This document shows, piece after piece, positions 36,051 through 44,862 of a stretch of 64,000 bases of DNA. Made by a program: the position numbers and the translations under genes. How positions within the stretch are numbered: the first letter of the stretch is position 1; each line of letters opens with the position of its first letter. The notes below the pieces were generated by a model that saw only the letters and a list, made by a program, of their open reading frames with translations, made no database searches and was not told the DNA's origin. The stretch comes from JAWLCA01 sp041687395 (lineage in GTDB: Bacteria > Pseudomonadota > Alphaproteobacteria > Rhodobacterales > Rhodobacteraceae). The DNA lies in NCBI GenBank assembly GCA_041687395.1, contig JAWLCA010000002.1:124001-188000 (forward strand), in the 5' to 3' direction.

Positions 36051-36079
36051 TGTATAGGTCGTTAGCGCTAACGGATCAA
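36051..36079 (-). promoter_or_regulatory. edd-eda promoter with a LacI-type operator in its spacer
   Basis: On the minus strand, -35 TTGATC (36079-36074) and -10 TATACA (36056-36051) are 17 bp apart. The spacer contains the perfect 14-bp palindrome CGTTAGCGCTAACG (36060-36073). The central CG and TTAGCGCTAA core are typical of LacI-family repressor sites. Binding there would block RNA polymerase. No repressor gene is in the window. Confidence 0.72.
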
Positions 36080-36205
36080 TCGGTATCGCCATGGCTTGCA
36101 CGGAGTGCATGGCGGGACTGCCAAGCTGTCGGTGGTGGCGACGATACTGCTGACTTACCTACCAGTCCGACCGGGGAACATCCCCAAGCCTCAAGGAAGA
36201 CGGAT

Positions 36206-36406
36206 ATGAAGACCCAAATGACCACCGACGTCGAGCAGCGTATCGGCGGCACGTTCACCTCTTACGATCAGGTTGCGATCGAGCATCAGGCCCGCCAAAT
36301 GCGCGACAAGTTCGTGGCCGACGCGCTGCGCCGTGGTGCCCGTTGGCTTGTCGGCCGCGGTCGCGCCGTTGGAAACGCTGCGCCGGACGCGACGCGCACC
36401 GCCTGA
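36206..36406 (+). CDS. Small basic protein, uncharacterised
   Basis: The 66-residue protein has an AAGGAAGA ribosome-binding site 5-6 nt before the ATG. The central Glu-His-Gln-Ala-Arg-Gln-Met-Arg and Ala-Leu-Arg-Arg-Gly-Ala-Arg-Trp-Leu form an amphipathic, positively charged helix. It recalls the short DUF1127-like/RSP_7527-type proteins of Rhodobacteraceae, some of which are linked to RNA binding, but the match is weak. It is divergent from edd and upstream of a methyltransferase gene by 38 nt. Confidence 0.6.
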   Translation: MKTQMTTDVEQRIGGTFTSYDQVAIEHQARQMRDKFVADALRRGARWLVGRGRAVGNAAPDATRTA

Positions 36407-36444
36407 CCCCTTCCGGCGGGACGGCGCACGCGGTAGAGGGGGGC

Positions 36445-37659
36445 ATGGAAAATGCCCCGGATACCGAGCCGTCCCGCCCCACCGTTCGCCTGCGTCCCAA
36501 GGCGCGGGCGCAGGCCATTCGCCACGGGTTTCCGTGGATATATGCCGACGAATTGGTGACCGACCGCCGCACGCGGGCGCTGACACCCGGTAGCCTCGCG
36601 CTGCTTGAGGATGACGCGCGGCAGCCGATGGGGCTGGTGACCGTCAACCACAATTCCAAGATCATCGCCCGGATGCTGGACCGGGACGGCTCTGCCACCG
36701 TCGATGTCCGCTGGTTCGCCCGTCGGATCGCGATCGCGCTTGCCCTGCGCGAAAAGCTGTTCGATGCGCCGTTCTACCGCCTGGTCCATGCAGAGGCCGA
36801 TGGTTTGCCCGGCATCGTCATCGACCGCTTCGGCGATCTGGCGGTCGTGCAGCCGAACGCGGCCTGGGCGGAGGTGCTTATCGAGCTCCTGGTCGAGGCA
36901 CTTGTCGAAGTGACCGGCGTCTCGCGGGTCGTGAAGAACGGGCAGGGCCGGTCGCGCGCACTGGAGGGCCTGGCAGAGGAAACCGTCGTGCTGCGCGGTT
37001 CGGTCGCTGCGCCGGTTCCGGTGCCGATGAACGAGGCCACCTACATGGCCGACGTGCTGGGCGGCCAGAAAACCGGATTGTTCTATGATCAGCGCCCGAA
37101 CCATGCCTTCGCGGCCCGGCTCGTGCGCGGCGGGTCGGTGCTGGATGTGTTCTCCCATGTGGGCGGTTTCGCGTTGGCGGCGCTGGCGGCGGGCGCGACC
37201 GAGGCGCTGGCGGTCGACGGCTCTGCCCTGGCGCTCGCACTGGGCGAAGCGGGCGCGCAGGCATCGGGCTTCAGCGACCGGTTCACGACGCGTCAAGGCG
37301 ATGCCTTTGCGACGATGGAGGCGCTTGCGGCTGACGGCAGGCGCTTCGATACGGTGATCTGTGATCCGCCGGCCTTTGCGCCGGCGAAGCCGGCGCTGCA
37401 GGCGGGCTTGCGTGCTTATGAGAGAGTGGCGCGGCTCGCCGCACCACTTGTGTCACCGGGTGGCTATCTGGTGCTTTGTTCCTGTTCGCACGCGGCCGAT
37501 CTGGCCGCCTTCCGCACCGCGAGCGCGCGCGGGATTGGCAGGGCAGGGCGCGCGGCGCAAATCCTTCACACCGGTTTCGCCGGGCCCGATCATCCCAGCC
37601 TGCCGCAACTGGGCGAGACCGCCTATCTCAAGGCGCTGTTCTTCCGGCTGGACGGGTGA
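36445..37659 (+). CDS. Class I SAM-dependent RNA methyltransferase, RlmI-like
   Basis: The 404-residue protein has an N-terminal PUA domain (about residues 10-90), a middle EEHEE-like domain and a Rossmann methyltransferase. Motif I is Asp-Val-Phe-Ser-His-Val-Gly-Gly-Phe, motif IV is Cys-Asp-Pro-Pro-Ala-Phe-Ala, and a Cys-Ser-Cys-Ser-His follows. This is the plan of the RlmI family, which makes m5C in 23S rRNA. The exact target here is not proven. The ATG at 36445 has a GAGGGGGG site. Its stop overlaps the GTG start of the PIN gene. Confidence 0.85.
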   Translation: MENAPDTEPSRPTVRLRPKARAQAIRHGFPWIYADELVTDRRTRALTPGSLALLEDDARQPMGLVTVNHNSKIIARMLDRDGSATVDVRWFARRIAIALALREKLFDAPFYRLVHAEADGLPGIVIDRFGDLAVVQPNAAWAEVLIELLVEALVEVTGVSRVVKNGQGRSRALEGLAEETVVLRGSVAAPVPVPMNEATYMADVLGGQKTGLFYDQRPNHAFAARLVRGGSVLDVFSHVGGFALAALAAGATEALAVDGSALALALGEAGAQASGFSDRFTTRQGDAFATMEALAADGRRFDTVICDPPAFAPAKPALQAGLRAYERVARLAAPLVSPGGYLVLCSCSHAADLAAFRTASARGIGRAGRAAQILHTGFAGPDHPSLPQLGETAYLKALFFRLDG

Positions 37660-38201
37660 GGGCGCTGCTCGACGCCTGCGTGCTCGTTCCGCCGGTTCTG
37701 CGCGAGGTTCTGTTCGCGGTGGCGGGGCAGGGGCTGTTCACCCCGCTCTGGTCGCCACGGATCGCCGAGGAATGGGTGCGCGCCGCAGGCCGGACCGAGG
37801 GGGCGGCGTCCGAGACGATCGCGCGGGGCGAGGCCGCGCGGCTGGCGGCGGGTTGGCCCGGGTCGGTCGTGGCGCATCACCCGGATGACGAGGCTGCGCT
37901 GTGGTTGCCCGACGCGGCCGACAAGCATGTGCTTGCCGCCGCAGTCGCCGGTGCCGCCGAGCTGATCGTCACCTTCAATCTGCGTGATTTTCCGCGTCGT
38001 GCGCTGGAGCCGCATGGACTGCGGGCGCAACATCCAGATGCCTTTCTGATGGATCTCTGGCTGGACAACGCCGATCTGGTGGCGGCTGCGGCTGCATCCG
38101 TGAGGCAAGAGGCCGAGCGGTTGTCCGCCCGGCCCCAGGATCTGCGTGCGCTTCTGAAACGCGCGGGCCTGCCCCGGCTGGGAAAGGCCCTTGGGCGCTG
38201 A
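37656..38201 (+). CDS. PIN-domain protein, probable ribonuclease
   Basis: The protein has 181 residues from a GTG overlapping the preceding stop (GTGA). Acidic residues expected in a PIN nuclease site are visible: Leu-Leu-Asp-Ala-Cys at the N-terminus, Glu-Glu-Trp near residue 40, Ala-Asp-Lys-His-Val near 90, and Asn-Leu-Arg-Asp-Phe near 110. The C-terminal helices extend beyond a toxin-sized PIN domain. It resembles the RSP_2648-type PIN family of Rhodobacterales. No antitoxin gene is adjacent. Coupling to an RNA methyltransferase suggests an RNA-processing role rather than a VapC toxin. Confidence 0.75.
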   Translation: MRALLDACVLVPPVLREVLFAVAGQGLFTPLWSPRIAEEWVRAAGRTEGAASETIARGEAARLAAGWPGSVVAHHPDDEAALWLPDAADKHVLAAAVAGAAELIVTFNLRDFPRRALEPHGLRAQHPDAFLMDLWLDNADLVAAAAASVRQEAERLSARPQDLRALLKRAGLPRLGKALGR

Positions 38202-39239
38202 TTACTGCAGCAGTTCGGTCCAGATCTGCGTGTAGATCTCTGTCACCTCGGGCGGGCATGCGACGCTGAAGCGGCCGGCCCCCACCAGGTCTTCGGGTAC
38301 CACGATCTCGGGCGCGGTGCGCATATCTTCGTCCAGGAACTCTTCATACCCGACGACGCCGCTCGCGTAGCGCGAGAAATTCGAGATCATCGCAGCATTC
38401 TCGGGCTCCAGCAGGAAGTTCACGAACTTCATCGCCCCTTCGGTGTTTTGCGCATCCGCCAGAACCATGACATTGTCCATCCAGACGCCGAACCCTTCCT
38501 GCGGGTAGCCGTAGACCAGGTCGCCGTTCTGCAGCCGGGCGCGCAACGCACTGCCGTTCCAGTAGACGCCGGCCGAGATGTCGTTGGCGACGTAGGCATC
38601 AATGTTGCCGTAATCCATCGCGATCCAGTGCTCGCGCGCCTCCATCAGCTTGTCGCGCACCTGACGCAGCACATCCATGTCGTCGGTGCAGGCCTCGCCG
38701 CCCATGTAGCGGATCGCCATCGTCATGATGTCGTTCATCTCGGGCACGACGTTGATCTTGCCGCGCAATTCTTCCGGCGGATCGAAGATCACGGCGGCCG
38801 TGTGGGGATTGCCGTCATAGACCGAGGTATTCACGATCAGCCCGGTGGTGCCCCAGAAATAGGGGATCGAGTAGTCGCGGCCGGGGTCGAAGTCCACGTC
38901 GATCCATTGTGGGTCGATGTTGTCGATGTTGGTCACGATCTCGCGGTCAAGCGGCTGCACCAGCCCCTCTTCGATCCAGACCTGAACATAGTTGTTCGAC
39001 GGCACCACCAGGTCGAAGCCGTGACCGCCCTGACGGATGCGCGACAGCGCCGTATCGTTGCTGTCATAGTCGGTGACATTGACGCGGATACCGGTCTCGG
39101 CCTCGAACTTTTCAAGCAGTTCGGGAGGGGTGACATTGCCCCAGTTGTAGAAATTGATTACTTCCTGCGCCTGCACACCGGCGGTGGTGGTCATCAGGAG
39201 CGCCGCGGCGACGCCGAGGGTTCTGGTGGCATGTTTCAT
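38202..39239 (-). CDS. potF: Polyamine-type ABC transporter, periplasmic binding protein
   Basis: The 345-residue PotD/PotF-like extracytoplasmic binding protein has a signal peptide at residues 1-24 (ending Val-Gln-Ala-Gln). It is followed by Phe-Tyr-Asn-Trp-Gly-Asn and Pro-Tyr-Phe-Trp-Gly-Thr-Thr-Gly-Leu, typical of spermidine/putrescine binders. Acidic and aromatic ligand residues are plausible, but specificity cannot be read with confidence. It is the last gene of a four-gene minus-strand operon, and its stop abuts the convergent PIN gene stop. Confidence 0.88.
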   Translation of the reverse strand: MKHATRTLGVAAALLMTTTAGVQAQEVINFYNWGNVTPPELLEKFEAETGIRVNVTDYDSNDTALSRIRQGGHGFDLVVPSNNYVQVWIEEGLVQPLDREIVTNIDNIDPQWIDVDFDPGRDYSIPYFWGTTGLIVNTSVYDGNPHTAAVIFDPPEELRGKINVVPEMNDIMTMAIRYMGGEACTDDMDVLRQVRDKLMEAREHWIAMDYGNIDAYVANDISAGVYWNGSALRARLQNGDLVYGYPQEGFGVWMDNVMVLADAQNTEGAMKFVNFLLEPENAAMISNFSRYASGVVGYEEFLDEDMRTAPEIVVPEDLVGAGRFSVACPPEVTEIYTQIWTELLQ

Positions 39240-39273
39240 GTGGGGTCTCCCTGTTGTTTTGGACTGGATGACT

Positions 39274-40077
39274 TCACCCGCGCCTGCGGGTCAGGATGAA
39301 GAACGCGGTGACCACAACCAAGGACAGAAGCAGGAAAAGCGTGGCGATGGCATTCATTTCGGGCGTAACATTGCGACGGAGCTGCCCCAGCATGTAGGTG
39401 GGCAGGGTATCCTGGCCGGCGGACTTCACGAATTCGGTGATCACCACGGCGTCGAGAGAGATCACGAAGCCCAGCATGAACCCCGCCAGAATGCCGGGCA
39501 CCAGCAGCGGCAGGGTCACATGGCGAAATGTCTGCACCCGGTTTGCGTATAGATCCTCGGCCGCGCGTTCCAAGGTCAGGTCCATCGTTTCCAGCCGCGC
39601 CCGGATCGGCAGATACGCGAAGGGGATGCAAAAGGCAGTGTGGGCGGCAATCAGGTAGCCCATCCCCTGATAGCCCGTCTGGACCTTGATCATGGCAAAG
39701 AAGATCAGCAGCGCAATGCCGGTCACGATCTCGGGCACCATGAGCGGCTGGTTGATTAGCGCGTAGATCAGCGTCTGGCCGCGGAACCGCCCGGTCCGGG
39801 TAGTGGCCAGCGCCGCCATGGCGGCCAGAACTGTGGCGATGCCCGAGGCTGTTATGGCCAACCAGAGCGATCGGAGCGAGACCTCGCGCACCTGCCGGTT
39901 CTGGAACGCCGCCTCGTACCAGCGCAGCGAGAACCCGTCCCATTGAAACATCGACGATCCTGCGTTGAACGAGAACACCACGAGGGTCAGGATTGGAAGG
40001 TAGAGCATCACGAAGGCCAGGATCGCGATGCTGCCGAAGCCGGGAAGCCGGGTGATCGAGAAGCTGCGCTCAACCAT
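39274..40077 (-). CDS. potI: Polyamine-type ABC transporter permease (PotI/PotC-like)
   Basis: The 267-residue inner-membrane permease has six predicted helices. The cytoplasmic EAA-like loop is Glu-Arg-Ala-Ala-Glu-Asp-Leu-Tyr-Ala-Asn. The N-terminal Leu-Pro-Ile-Leu-Thr-Leu-Val-Val-Phe-Ser-Phe-Asn and Leu-Arg-Trp-Tyr are typical of PotC/PotI. It overlaps the upstream permease by 8 nt and is followed by the binding-protein gene after 34 nt. Confidence 0.9.
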   Translation of the reverse strand: MVERSFSITRLPGFGSIAILAFVMLYLPILTLVVFSFNAGSSMFQWDGFSLRWYEAAFQNRQVREVSLRSLWLAITASGIATVLAAMAALATTRTGRFRGQTLIYALINQPLMVPEIVTGIALLIFFAMIKVQTGYQGMGYLIAAHTAFCIPFAYLPIRARLETMDLTLERAAEDLYANRVQTFRHVTLPLLVPGILAGFMLGFVISLDAVVITEFVKSAGQDTLPTYMLGQLRRNVTPEMNAIATLFLLLSLVVVTAFFILTRRRG

Positions 40078-41011
40078 GGCGCGCCTCCTGCCGGCTGGTC
40101 ACGCGGATGTAGAACATCAGTGCGACGACGACGATCACCAGAAGGGTCAAGGCCAGCGCCGCACCGAGTGGCCAGTTCCGGCCCTGTCCGAACTGCAGCT
40201 CGATCAGGTTGCCCAGCATCATGTTGCGACCGCCCCCCAGTACCCGCGGTGTCACATAGGCGCCGATCGCCGGGATGAAGACCAGGATCGATCCGGCGAT
40301 GACGCCCGGCCGCACCAGCGGCAGGATGATGTGCCACATCACCCGCCAGCGGCTGGCATACAGGTCGTAGCCCGCCTCGATCAGCCGCCGATCCAGCTTT
40401 TCCATCGCCGCGTAAAGCGGAAGCACCATGAACGGCAGGAAGACGTAGGCCATGCCCACCAGGATTGCGAAGTCGGTGTAGAGCATCTGGATCGGAGCGG
40501 AGATCACGCCGGTGTTGAGCAGGATCGTGTTGATCAGTCCCTGATTGCGGATGACCTCTTGGATCGCGAAGGTCCGGATCAGCAGGTTGGTCCAGAACGG
40601 AATGGTGACAAGAAACAGCAGGATCTCGCGCCGGCCCGGAGGCTGCATGGCGATGAACCAGGCTGTCGGAAAGCCCAGAACCGCACAGATCAACGTGGTT
40701 TGAAGCGACAGGCTGATGGATCGCCAGAAGATGGCCGCGTGCGCCTGGTTGAGCTGCACGCTTTCGGGGTCGAAAATGTCACGCGCGAAGAAGACCCGGA
40801 ACCAGCCCTCGGTCGAGAACTGCCAGACCACGTCACCGAAGTTGCCGGGCGTCAGGAAGGAATAGAGCAGCACGATAAGCAGCGGGCCGGAGGCCGCGAA
40901 GACCAGGACGAACAGCGACGGTGCCAGTAGCAGCCACCGGCGGCGCGCAGCGCGACGCGTGGCCTGCGCCGTGTGGTCGGTTGGCCTTGCCTCCGGCATC
41001 ACGAGCGTCAT
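40070..41011 (-). CDS. potH: Polyamine-type ABC transporter permease (PotH/PotB-like)
   Basis: The 313-residue permease has six helices after a basic N-terminal leader. The pattern Phe-Trp-Thr-Asn-Leu-Leu-Ile-Arg-Thr and the EAA-like loop Ile-Glu-Ala-Gly-Tyr-Asp-Leu-Tyr-Ala-Ser identify the PotB/PotH family. The ATG at 41011 overlaps the ATPase stop (ATGA). It pairs with the next permease to form the transport channel. Confidence 0.9.
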   Translation of the reverse strand: MTLVMPEARPTDHTAQATRRAARRRWLLLAPSLFVLVFAASGPLLIVLLYSFLTPGNFGDVVWQFSTEGWFRVFFARDIFDPESVQLNQAHAAIFWRSISLSLQTTLICAVLGFPTAWFIAMQPPGRREILLFLVTIPFWTNLLIRTFAIQEVIRNQGLINTILLNTGVISAPIQMLYTDFAILVGMAYVFLPFMVLPLYAAMEKLDRRLIEAGYDLYASRWRVMWHIILPLVRPGVIAGSILVFIPAIGAYVTPRVLGGGRNMMLGNLIELQFGQGRNWPLGAALALTLLVIVVVALMFYIRVTSRQEARHG

Positions 41012-42129
41012 GACCGCAGCACCTGTGTTCCGCCGCGCGCTACCGCGATGGTGACGCGTGCACCGGGCCCGGGCGTCGCGGGCAGGTCGGCGGCATTCTG
41101 ACGCCGCAGCGTGAAGGTTTCGCCGCTGTCGAGTGTGACCGTGATGTGGGTGTCGGTGCCGAAGAAGACACTCTCCTCCACCCGCCCGTGCAGGGCGCCG
41201 TCCTCTGCCAATCGGGCATGCTCCGGCCGTATGACGATGGTGACCGTGTCGCCCATGCGCGGTGACATGCCGCGAGGCACGCCGGCCTCGACCTCGGCAC
41301 CCGAGGGCAGGCGTACCCGGCATCGGTTCTCGACCGCCTCGGTCACCACGGCGGTCAGGAAGTTCGTATCACCGATGAAATCGGCCACGAAGCGTTCGGC
41401 AGGCTGGTCGTAGATTTCGCGCGGACTGCCGATCTGCAGGATACGGCCTGCGTTCATCACCGCGATGCGGTCCGACATCGTGAGCGCCTCTTCCTGGTCA
41501 TGGGTGACGAAGACAAAGGTGATGCCGGTTTCGGTCTGCAGGCGCTTCAGTTCGCTCTGCATTTCCTTGCGCAGCTTCAGATCCAGCGCCGACAGCGGTT
41601 CGTCCAGCAGTAAGACGCGCGGCCGGGGCGCGAGCGCGCGAGCCAGCGCAACCCTCTGCTGCTGGCCGCCAGAGATTTCGCTGGGCCGCCGGTCGGCAAG
41701 CTGTTCCATCCGGACAAGCGTAAGCATCTCGGCCACGGTCGCCTTCACCTCGGTGCGTGGCTTGCCCAGCATCCGCAGTCCGAAGCCGATATTGTCGGCC
41801 ACGGACATGTGCGGAAACAGCGCGTAGTTCTGGAAGACGGTGTTCACCGACCGCTGGTTCGGCCCCAGCCCGCCCATGTCGCGCCCGTCGATCCGGAGCG
41901 TTCCGCGGGTCGGGTGTTCGAAACCGGCGATCATGCGCAGAAGCGTCGTCTTGCCGCAGCCCGAGGGACCGAGCAGGGTGAAAAACTCGCCACGGCGGAT
42001 CGTTAGCGAGATGTTCTTGAGCGCCTCGAAGGCATCTACGCCCGTGCCGAAGGTCTTCGAGAGGCCCTCTATCTCGATCTCGGCCTGCGGGGTGGCTGTT
42101 ACGGTGTCCTTCACGTCGGCTCCGTCCAT
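41008..42129 (-). CDS. potG: Polyamine-type ABC transporter ATPase
   Basis: The protein has 373 residues. Walker A is Gly-Pro-Ser-Gly-Cys-Gly-Lys-Thr-Thr, the Q-loop is Phe-Gln-Asn-Tyr-Ala-Leu-Phe-Pro, the signature is Ile-Ser-Gly-Gly-Gln-Gln-Gln-Arg, Walker B is Leu-Leu-Leu-Asp-Glu-Pro, and the H-loop is Val-Thr-His-Asp. A C-terminal TOBE domain (about residues 260-370) is the regulatory part of PotA/PotG. The ATG at 42129 is the first start after which sequence matches the family. It is the first gene of the transporter operon. Confidence 0.92.
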   Translation of the reverse strand: MDGADVKDTVTATPQAEIEIEGLSKTFGTGVDAFEALKNISLTIRRGEFFTLLGPSGCGKTTLLRMIAGFEHPTRGTLRIDGRDMGGLGPNQRSVNTVFQNYALFPHMSVADNIGFGLRMLGKPRTEVKATVAEMLTLVRMEQLADRRPSEISGGQQQRVALARALAPRPRVLLLDEPLSALDLKLRKEMQSELKRLQTETGITFVFVTHDQEEALTMSDRIAVMNAGRILQIGSPREIYDQPAERFVADFIGDTNFLTAVVTEAVENRCRVRLPSGAEVEAGVPRGMSPRMGDTVTIVIRPEHARLAEDGALHGRVEESVFFGTDTHITVTLDSGETFTLRRQNAADLPATPGPGARVTIAVARGGTQVLRS

Positions 42130-42300
42130 GCGCCAAGTACGTCGCCACGTCGCGCCGCGGCGGCCATCGCGAGGAGTATGGCCCGATCCGGCCAAGGGGT
42201 GCAAACCAAAAGCCCGACGAAGGGGGCGCGCAGGTTCATGGCCCATGTGGCTTGTGGCAAGGCGGCCGTCCCGATATCTGAATGTCATCAATTTAGAGAG

Positions 42301-43287
42301 ATGCGTGACCACATGCCCCCTTTCCCCGCTCCACAACCGAGGCCTCGCCTGTGGCGCCGCACGCCGCCGGCGATCTTTCCGCCGATCATGGGCCTCTTCG
42401 GCCTTGGCCTCGCCTGGCGAGAGGGGGCGATCGCCTTTGGTCTGCCGGCCGGAGTGGCCGAGGCGATCCTGGGTGCGGTGACGCTGGTGTTTCTTTTCGC
42501 GCTGGTCGCCTATCTGGCCAAGGTCGCGCGCCGCCCAGGGGTGGTGGCCGAGGATCTGCGGGTGCTGCCCGGTCGCGCCGGCCTTGCGGCCATGTCGCTC
42601 TCGCTGATGCTTCTGGCGGCGACGCTGGTGCCCTACAGCGCGACGGTCGGGGCGGTGGTCGCGATCGGCGCGTTTGTCCTTCACCTCGTTCTGGCGATGC
42701 TTGCGTTGCGCGCGATCCTGAGCGGCCCGCCAGAAGCGCGCATCGTCACACCGGTGTGGAACCTTTTGTTCGTGGGTTTCATCATCGGCCCTCTGCCGGG
42801 GCTGCAACTTGGGTTGACCGGGGTTTCCACCGTCATTCTCTATGCGATGATCCCGGTGGCGGTCAGTGTCTGGGCCGTCAGCCTCTGGCAACTGGCGACT
42901 CGGATTCCGCCCGCCCCGTTGCGGCCGCTTTTGGCCATCCACCTGGCCCCGGCCAGCCTGTTTGCAACGGTCGCTGGACGGCTTGGGATGGAGGGCCTCG
43001 CTCTTGCTTTCGTCGTGCTGGGTGGGCTGATTTTCTTGGCGCTCATCGGCGCGGCGCGATGGCTGACAGAGGCCGGATTCTCGCCCCTTTGGGGGGCGTT
43101 CACCTTTCCGCTGGCGGCCTATGCGACGGCACTTCTTGTGACTGTGGGAAACATGGATGGCGGGCGCATTGTTGGGGGTCTGGTGTTGATCGCGGCGACG
43201 CTGATCGTTCCACCTATCGCAGTCAAGGTGATGCAGGCCTGGGCAAAGGGTGGGCTTGCGGCCAAGACCAATGCCGCACAAGCATGA
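42301..43287 (+). CDS. TehA/SLAC1-family channel or exporter
   Basis: This 328-residue integral membrane protein has about ten hydrophobic helices, of the tellurite-resistance/dicarboxylate transporter (TDT) family that includes TehA and plant SLAC1 anion channels. The N-terminal Pro-Pro-Ala-Ile-Phe-Pro-Pro-Ile-Met-Gly-Leu-Phe-Gly-Leu is the family entry motif. The start is uncertain: ATG at 42301 has a TTAGAGAG site, and ATG at 42313 is also possible. It stands alone upstream of guaB. Its substrate is unknown. Confidence 0.8.
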   Translation: MRDHMPPFPAPQPRPRLWRRTPPAIFPPIMGLFGLGLAWREGAIAFGLPAGVAEAILGAVTLVFLFALVAYLAKVARRPGVVAEDLRVLPGRAGLAAMSLSLMLLAATLVPYSATVGAVVAIGAFVLHLVLAMLALRAILSGPPEARIVTPVWNLLFVGFIIGPLPGLQLGLTGVSTVILYAMIPVAVSVWAVSLWQLATRIPPAPLRPLLAIHLAPASLFATVAGRLGMEGLALAFVVLGGLIFLALIGAARWLTEAGFSPLWGAFTFPLAAYATALLVTVGNMDGGRIVGGLVLIAATLIVPPIAVKVMQAWAKGGLAAKTNAAQA

Positions 43288-43358
43288 TGGCCCCTTTCCA
43301 TTTTCCGGCATGCGTGAAATAGCACCCTGCCAACCGAAGCCGTGGACGGAGAGAGCCG

Positions 43359-44807
43359 ATGGAGATTCGCGAGGCGCTGACATTTGACGACGTGCTGCTG
43401 GTGCCGGCTGCGTCAAGCGTTCTTCCAGCGGATGCGGATACCACAACATGGGCAACGCGGTCGATCCGCTTGAACATCCCGCTGCTGTCCAGCGCCATGG
43501 ACACGGTGACCGAGGCGCGCATGGCCATCGCCATGGCACAATCAGGTGGTATCGGGGTGATCCACCGCAATCTGGATATCGCGACGCAGGCGCGTGAGGT
43601 CAGCCGGGTAAAGCGCTTCGAATCCGGTATCGTCTATGCCCCGATCACCCTGACTCCGGATCAGACGCTTGCCGACGCGAAGGATCTGCAGGAACGTTAC
43701 AGTGTCACCGGATTCCCGGTCGTGGACGAAACCGGTCGCGTCGTGGGCATCGTCACCAACCGTGACATGCGCTTTGCCAGCGATGATCGCACTCCGGTGC
43801 GGGCAATGATGACCTCGGACAATCTGGCGCTGTTGCGAGAGCCGGTGGACCGGGAGGAAGCGATCAGCCTGATGAAGGCGCGCCGGATCGAGAAGCTGCT
43901 GGTGACCGACGCCGAGGGGCGGCTGACAGGGCTTCTGACGCTGAAGGACACGGAAAAGGCGGTGCTGAACCCCAATGCCTGCAAGGACGAGCTGGGGCGG
44001 CTGCGCGTCGCCGCGGCATCAACCGTCGGTGATGCGGGATTCGAGCGCAGCAAAGCCCTGATCGACGCAGGCGTGGACATGGTGGTGATCGATACCGCGC
44101 ACGGCCACAGCGAAGGCGTCGCGCGGGCAGTGGAGCGGATCAAGGCGCTGTCGAACGCGGTGCAGGTCGTCGCGGGAAACGTGGCCACGGGCGCGGCGAC
44201 GCGCGCGCTGATCGACGCGGGTGCAGACGCGGTGAAGGTGGGCATCGGTCCGGGCTCGATCTGCACCACGCGGATCGTCGCGGGCGTCGGTGTGCCGCAA
44301 CTGACCGCGATCATGGACGCAGCGGCTGCGGCCGGTGACATACCCATCATCGCGGACGGCGGCATCAAGTATTCCGGTGACTTCGCCAAGGCGATCGCGG
44401 CTGGCGCGTCCTGCGCGATGGTGGGTTCGATGATCGCCGGCACCGACGAAAGCCCAGGCGAGGTGATCCTGTATCAGGGCCGGTCGTTCAAGTCCTACCG
44501 CGGCATGGGCAGCCTGGGTGCGATGGCGCGCGGATCGGCCGATCGGTATTTCCAGAAGGACGCGGCCAGCGACAAGCTTGTGCCCGAAGGGATTGAGGGT
44601 CAGGTACCCTACAAGGGCTCGGCCGCCGCCGTGATCCATCAACTCACGGGTGGCCTGCGCGCAGCGATGGGTTACACCGGATGCCGCACGGTCGAGGAGA
44701 TGCGATCGAACTGCACCTTCGTCCGCATCACCGGCGCCGGGTTCAAGGAAAGCCATGTGCACGACGTGCAGATAACTCGAGAGAGTCCGAACTACCGGGC
44801 GATGTGA
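43359..44807 (+). CDS. guaB: Inosine-5'-monophosphate dehydrogenase
   Basis: The 482-residue enzyme oxidises IMP to XMP with NAD+, the committed step of GMP synthesis. The barrel contains the catalytic Cys in Gly-Pro-Gly-Ser-Ile-Cys-Thr-Thr. A mobile-flap Arg and the Tyr-Arg-Gly-Met-Gly-Ser substrate loop follow. Paired CBS domains (about residues 95-205) are inserted in the barrel and may respond to nucleotides. GGAGAGAGCCG lies before the ATG. It is an ordinary full-length member. Confidence 0.97.
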   Translation: MEIREALTFDDVLLVPAASSVLPADADTTTWATRSIRLNIPLLSSAMDTVTEARMAIAMAQSGGIGVIHRNLDIATQAREVSRVKRFESGIVYAPITLTPDQTLADAKDLQERYSVTGFPVVDETGRVVGIVTNRDMRFASDDRTPVRAMMTSDNLALLREPVDREEAISLMKARRIEKLLVTDAEGRLTGLLTLKDTEKAVLNPNACKDELGRLRVAAASTVGDAGFERSKALIDAGVDMVVIDTAHGHSEGVARAVERIKALSNAVQVVAGNVATGAATRALIDAGADAVKVGIGPGSICTTRIVAGVGVPQLTAIMDAAAAAGDIPIIADGGIKYSGDFAKAIAAGASCAMVGSMIAGTDESPGEVILYQGRSFKSYRGMGSLGAMARGSADRYFQKDAASDKLVPEGIEGQVPYKGSAAAVIHQLTGGLRAAMGYTGCRTVEEMRSNCTFVRITGAGFKESHVHDVQITRESPNYRAM

Positions 44808-44862
44808 TAAACGGCACGCAAAGGGATCGACGCCGCAAGCATTGCCCTGATCCCGCTAGCAA

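Noticed and set aside
37656..38201. VapC toxin of a toxin-antitoxin pair
   Set aside because: No antitoxin-sized gene is adjacent, and the start is embedded in the stop of a methyltransferase gene.
42130..43539. Upstream extension of the transporter ATPase over the TehA-like gene
   Set aside because: The extra sequence is Arg/Gln/Lys-rich without similarity, while the plus strand encodes a typical ten-helix protein. The ATPase starts at 42129.
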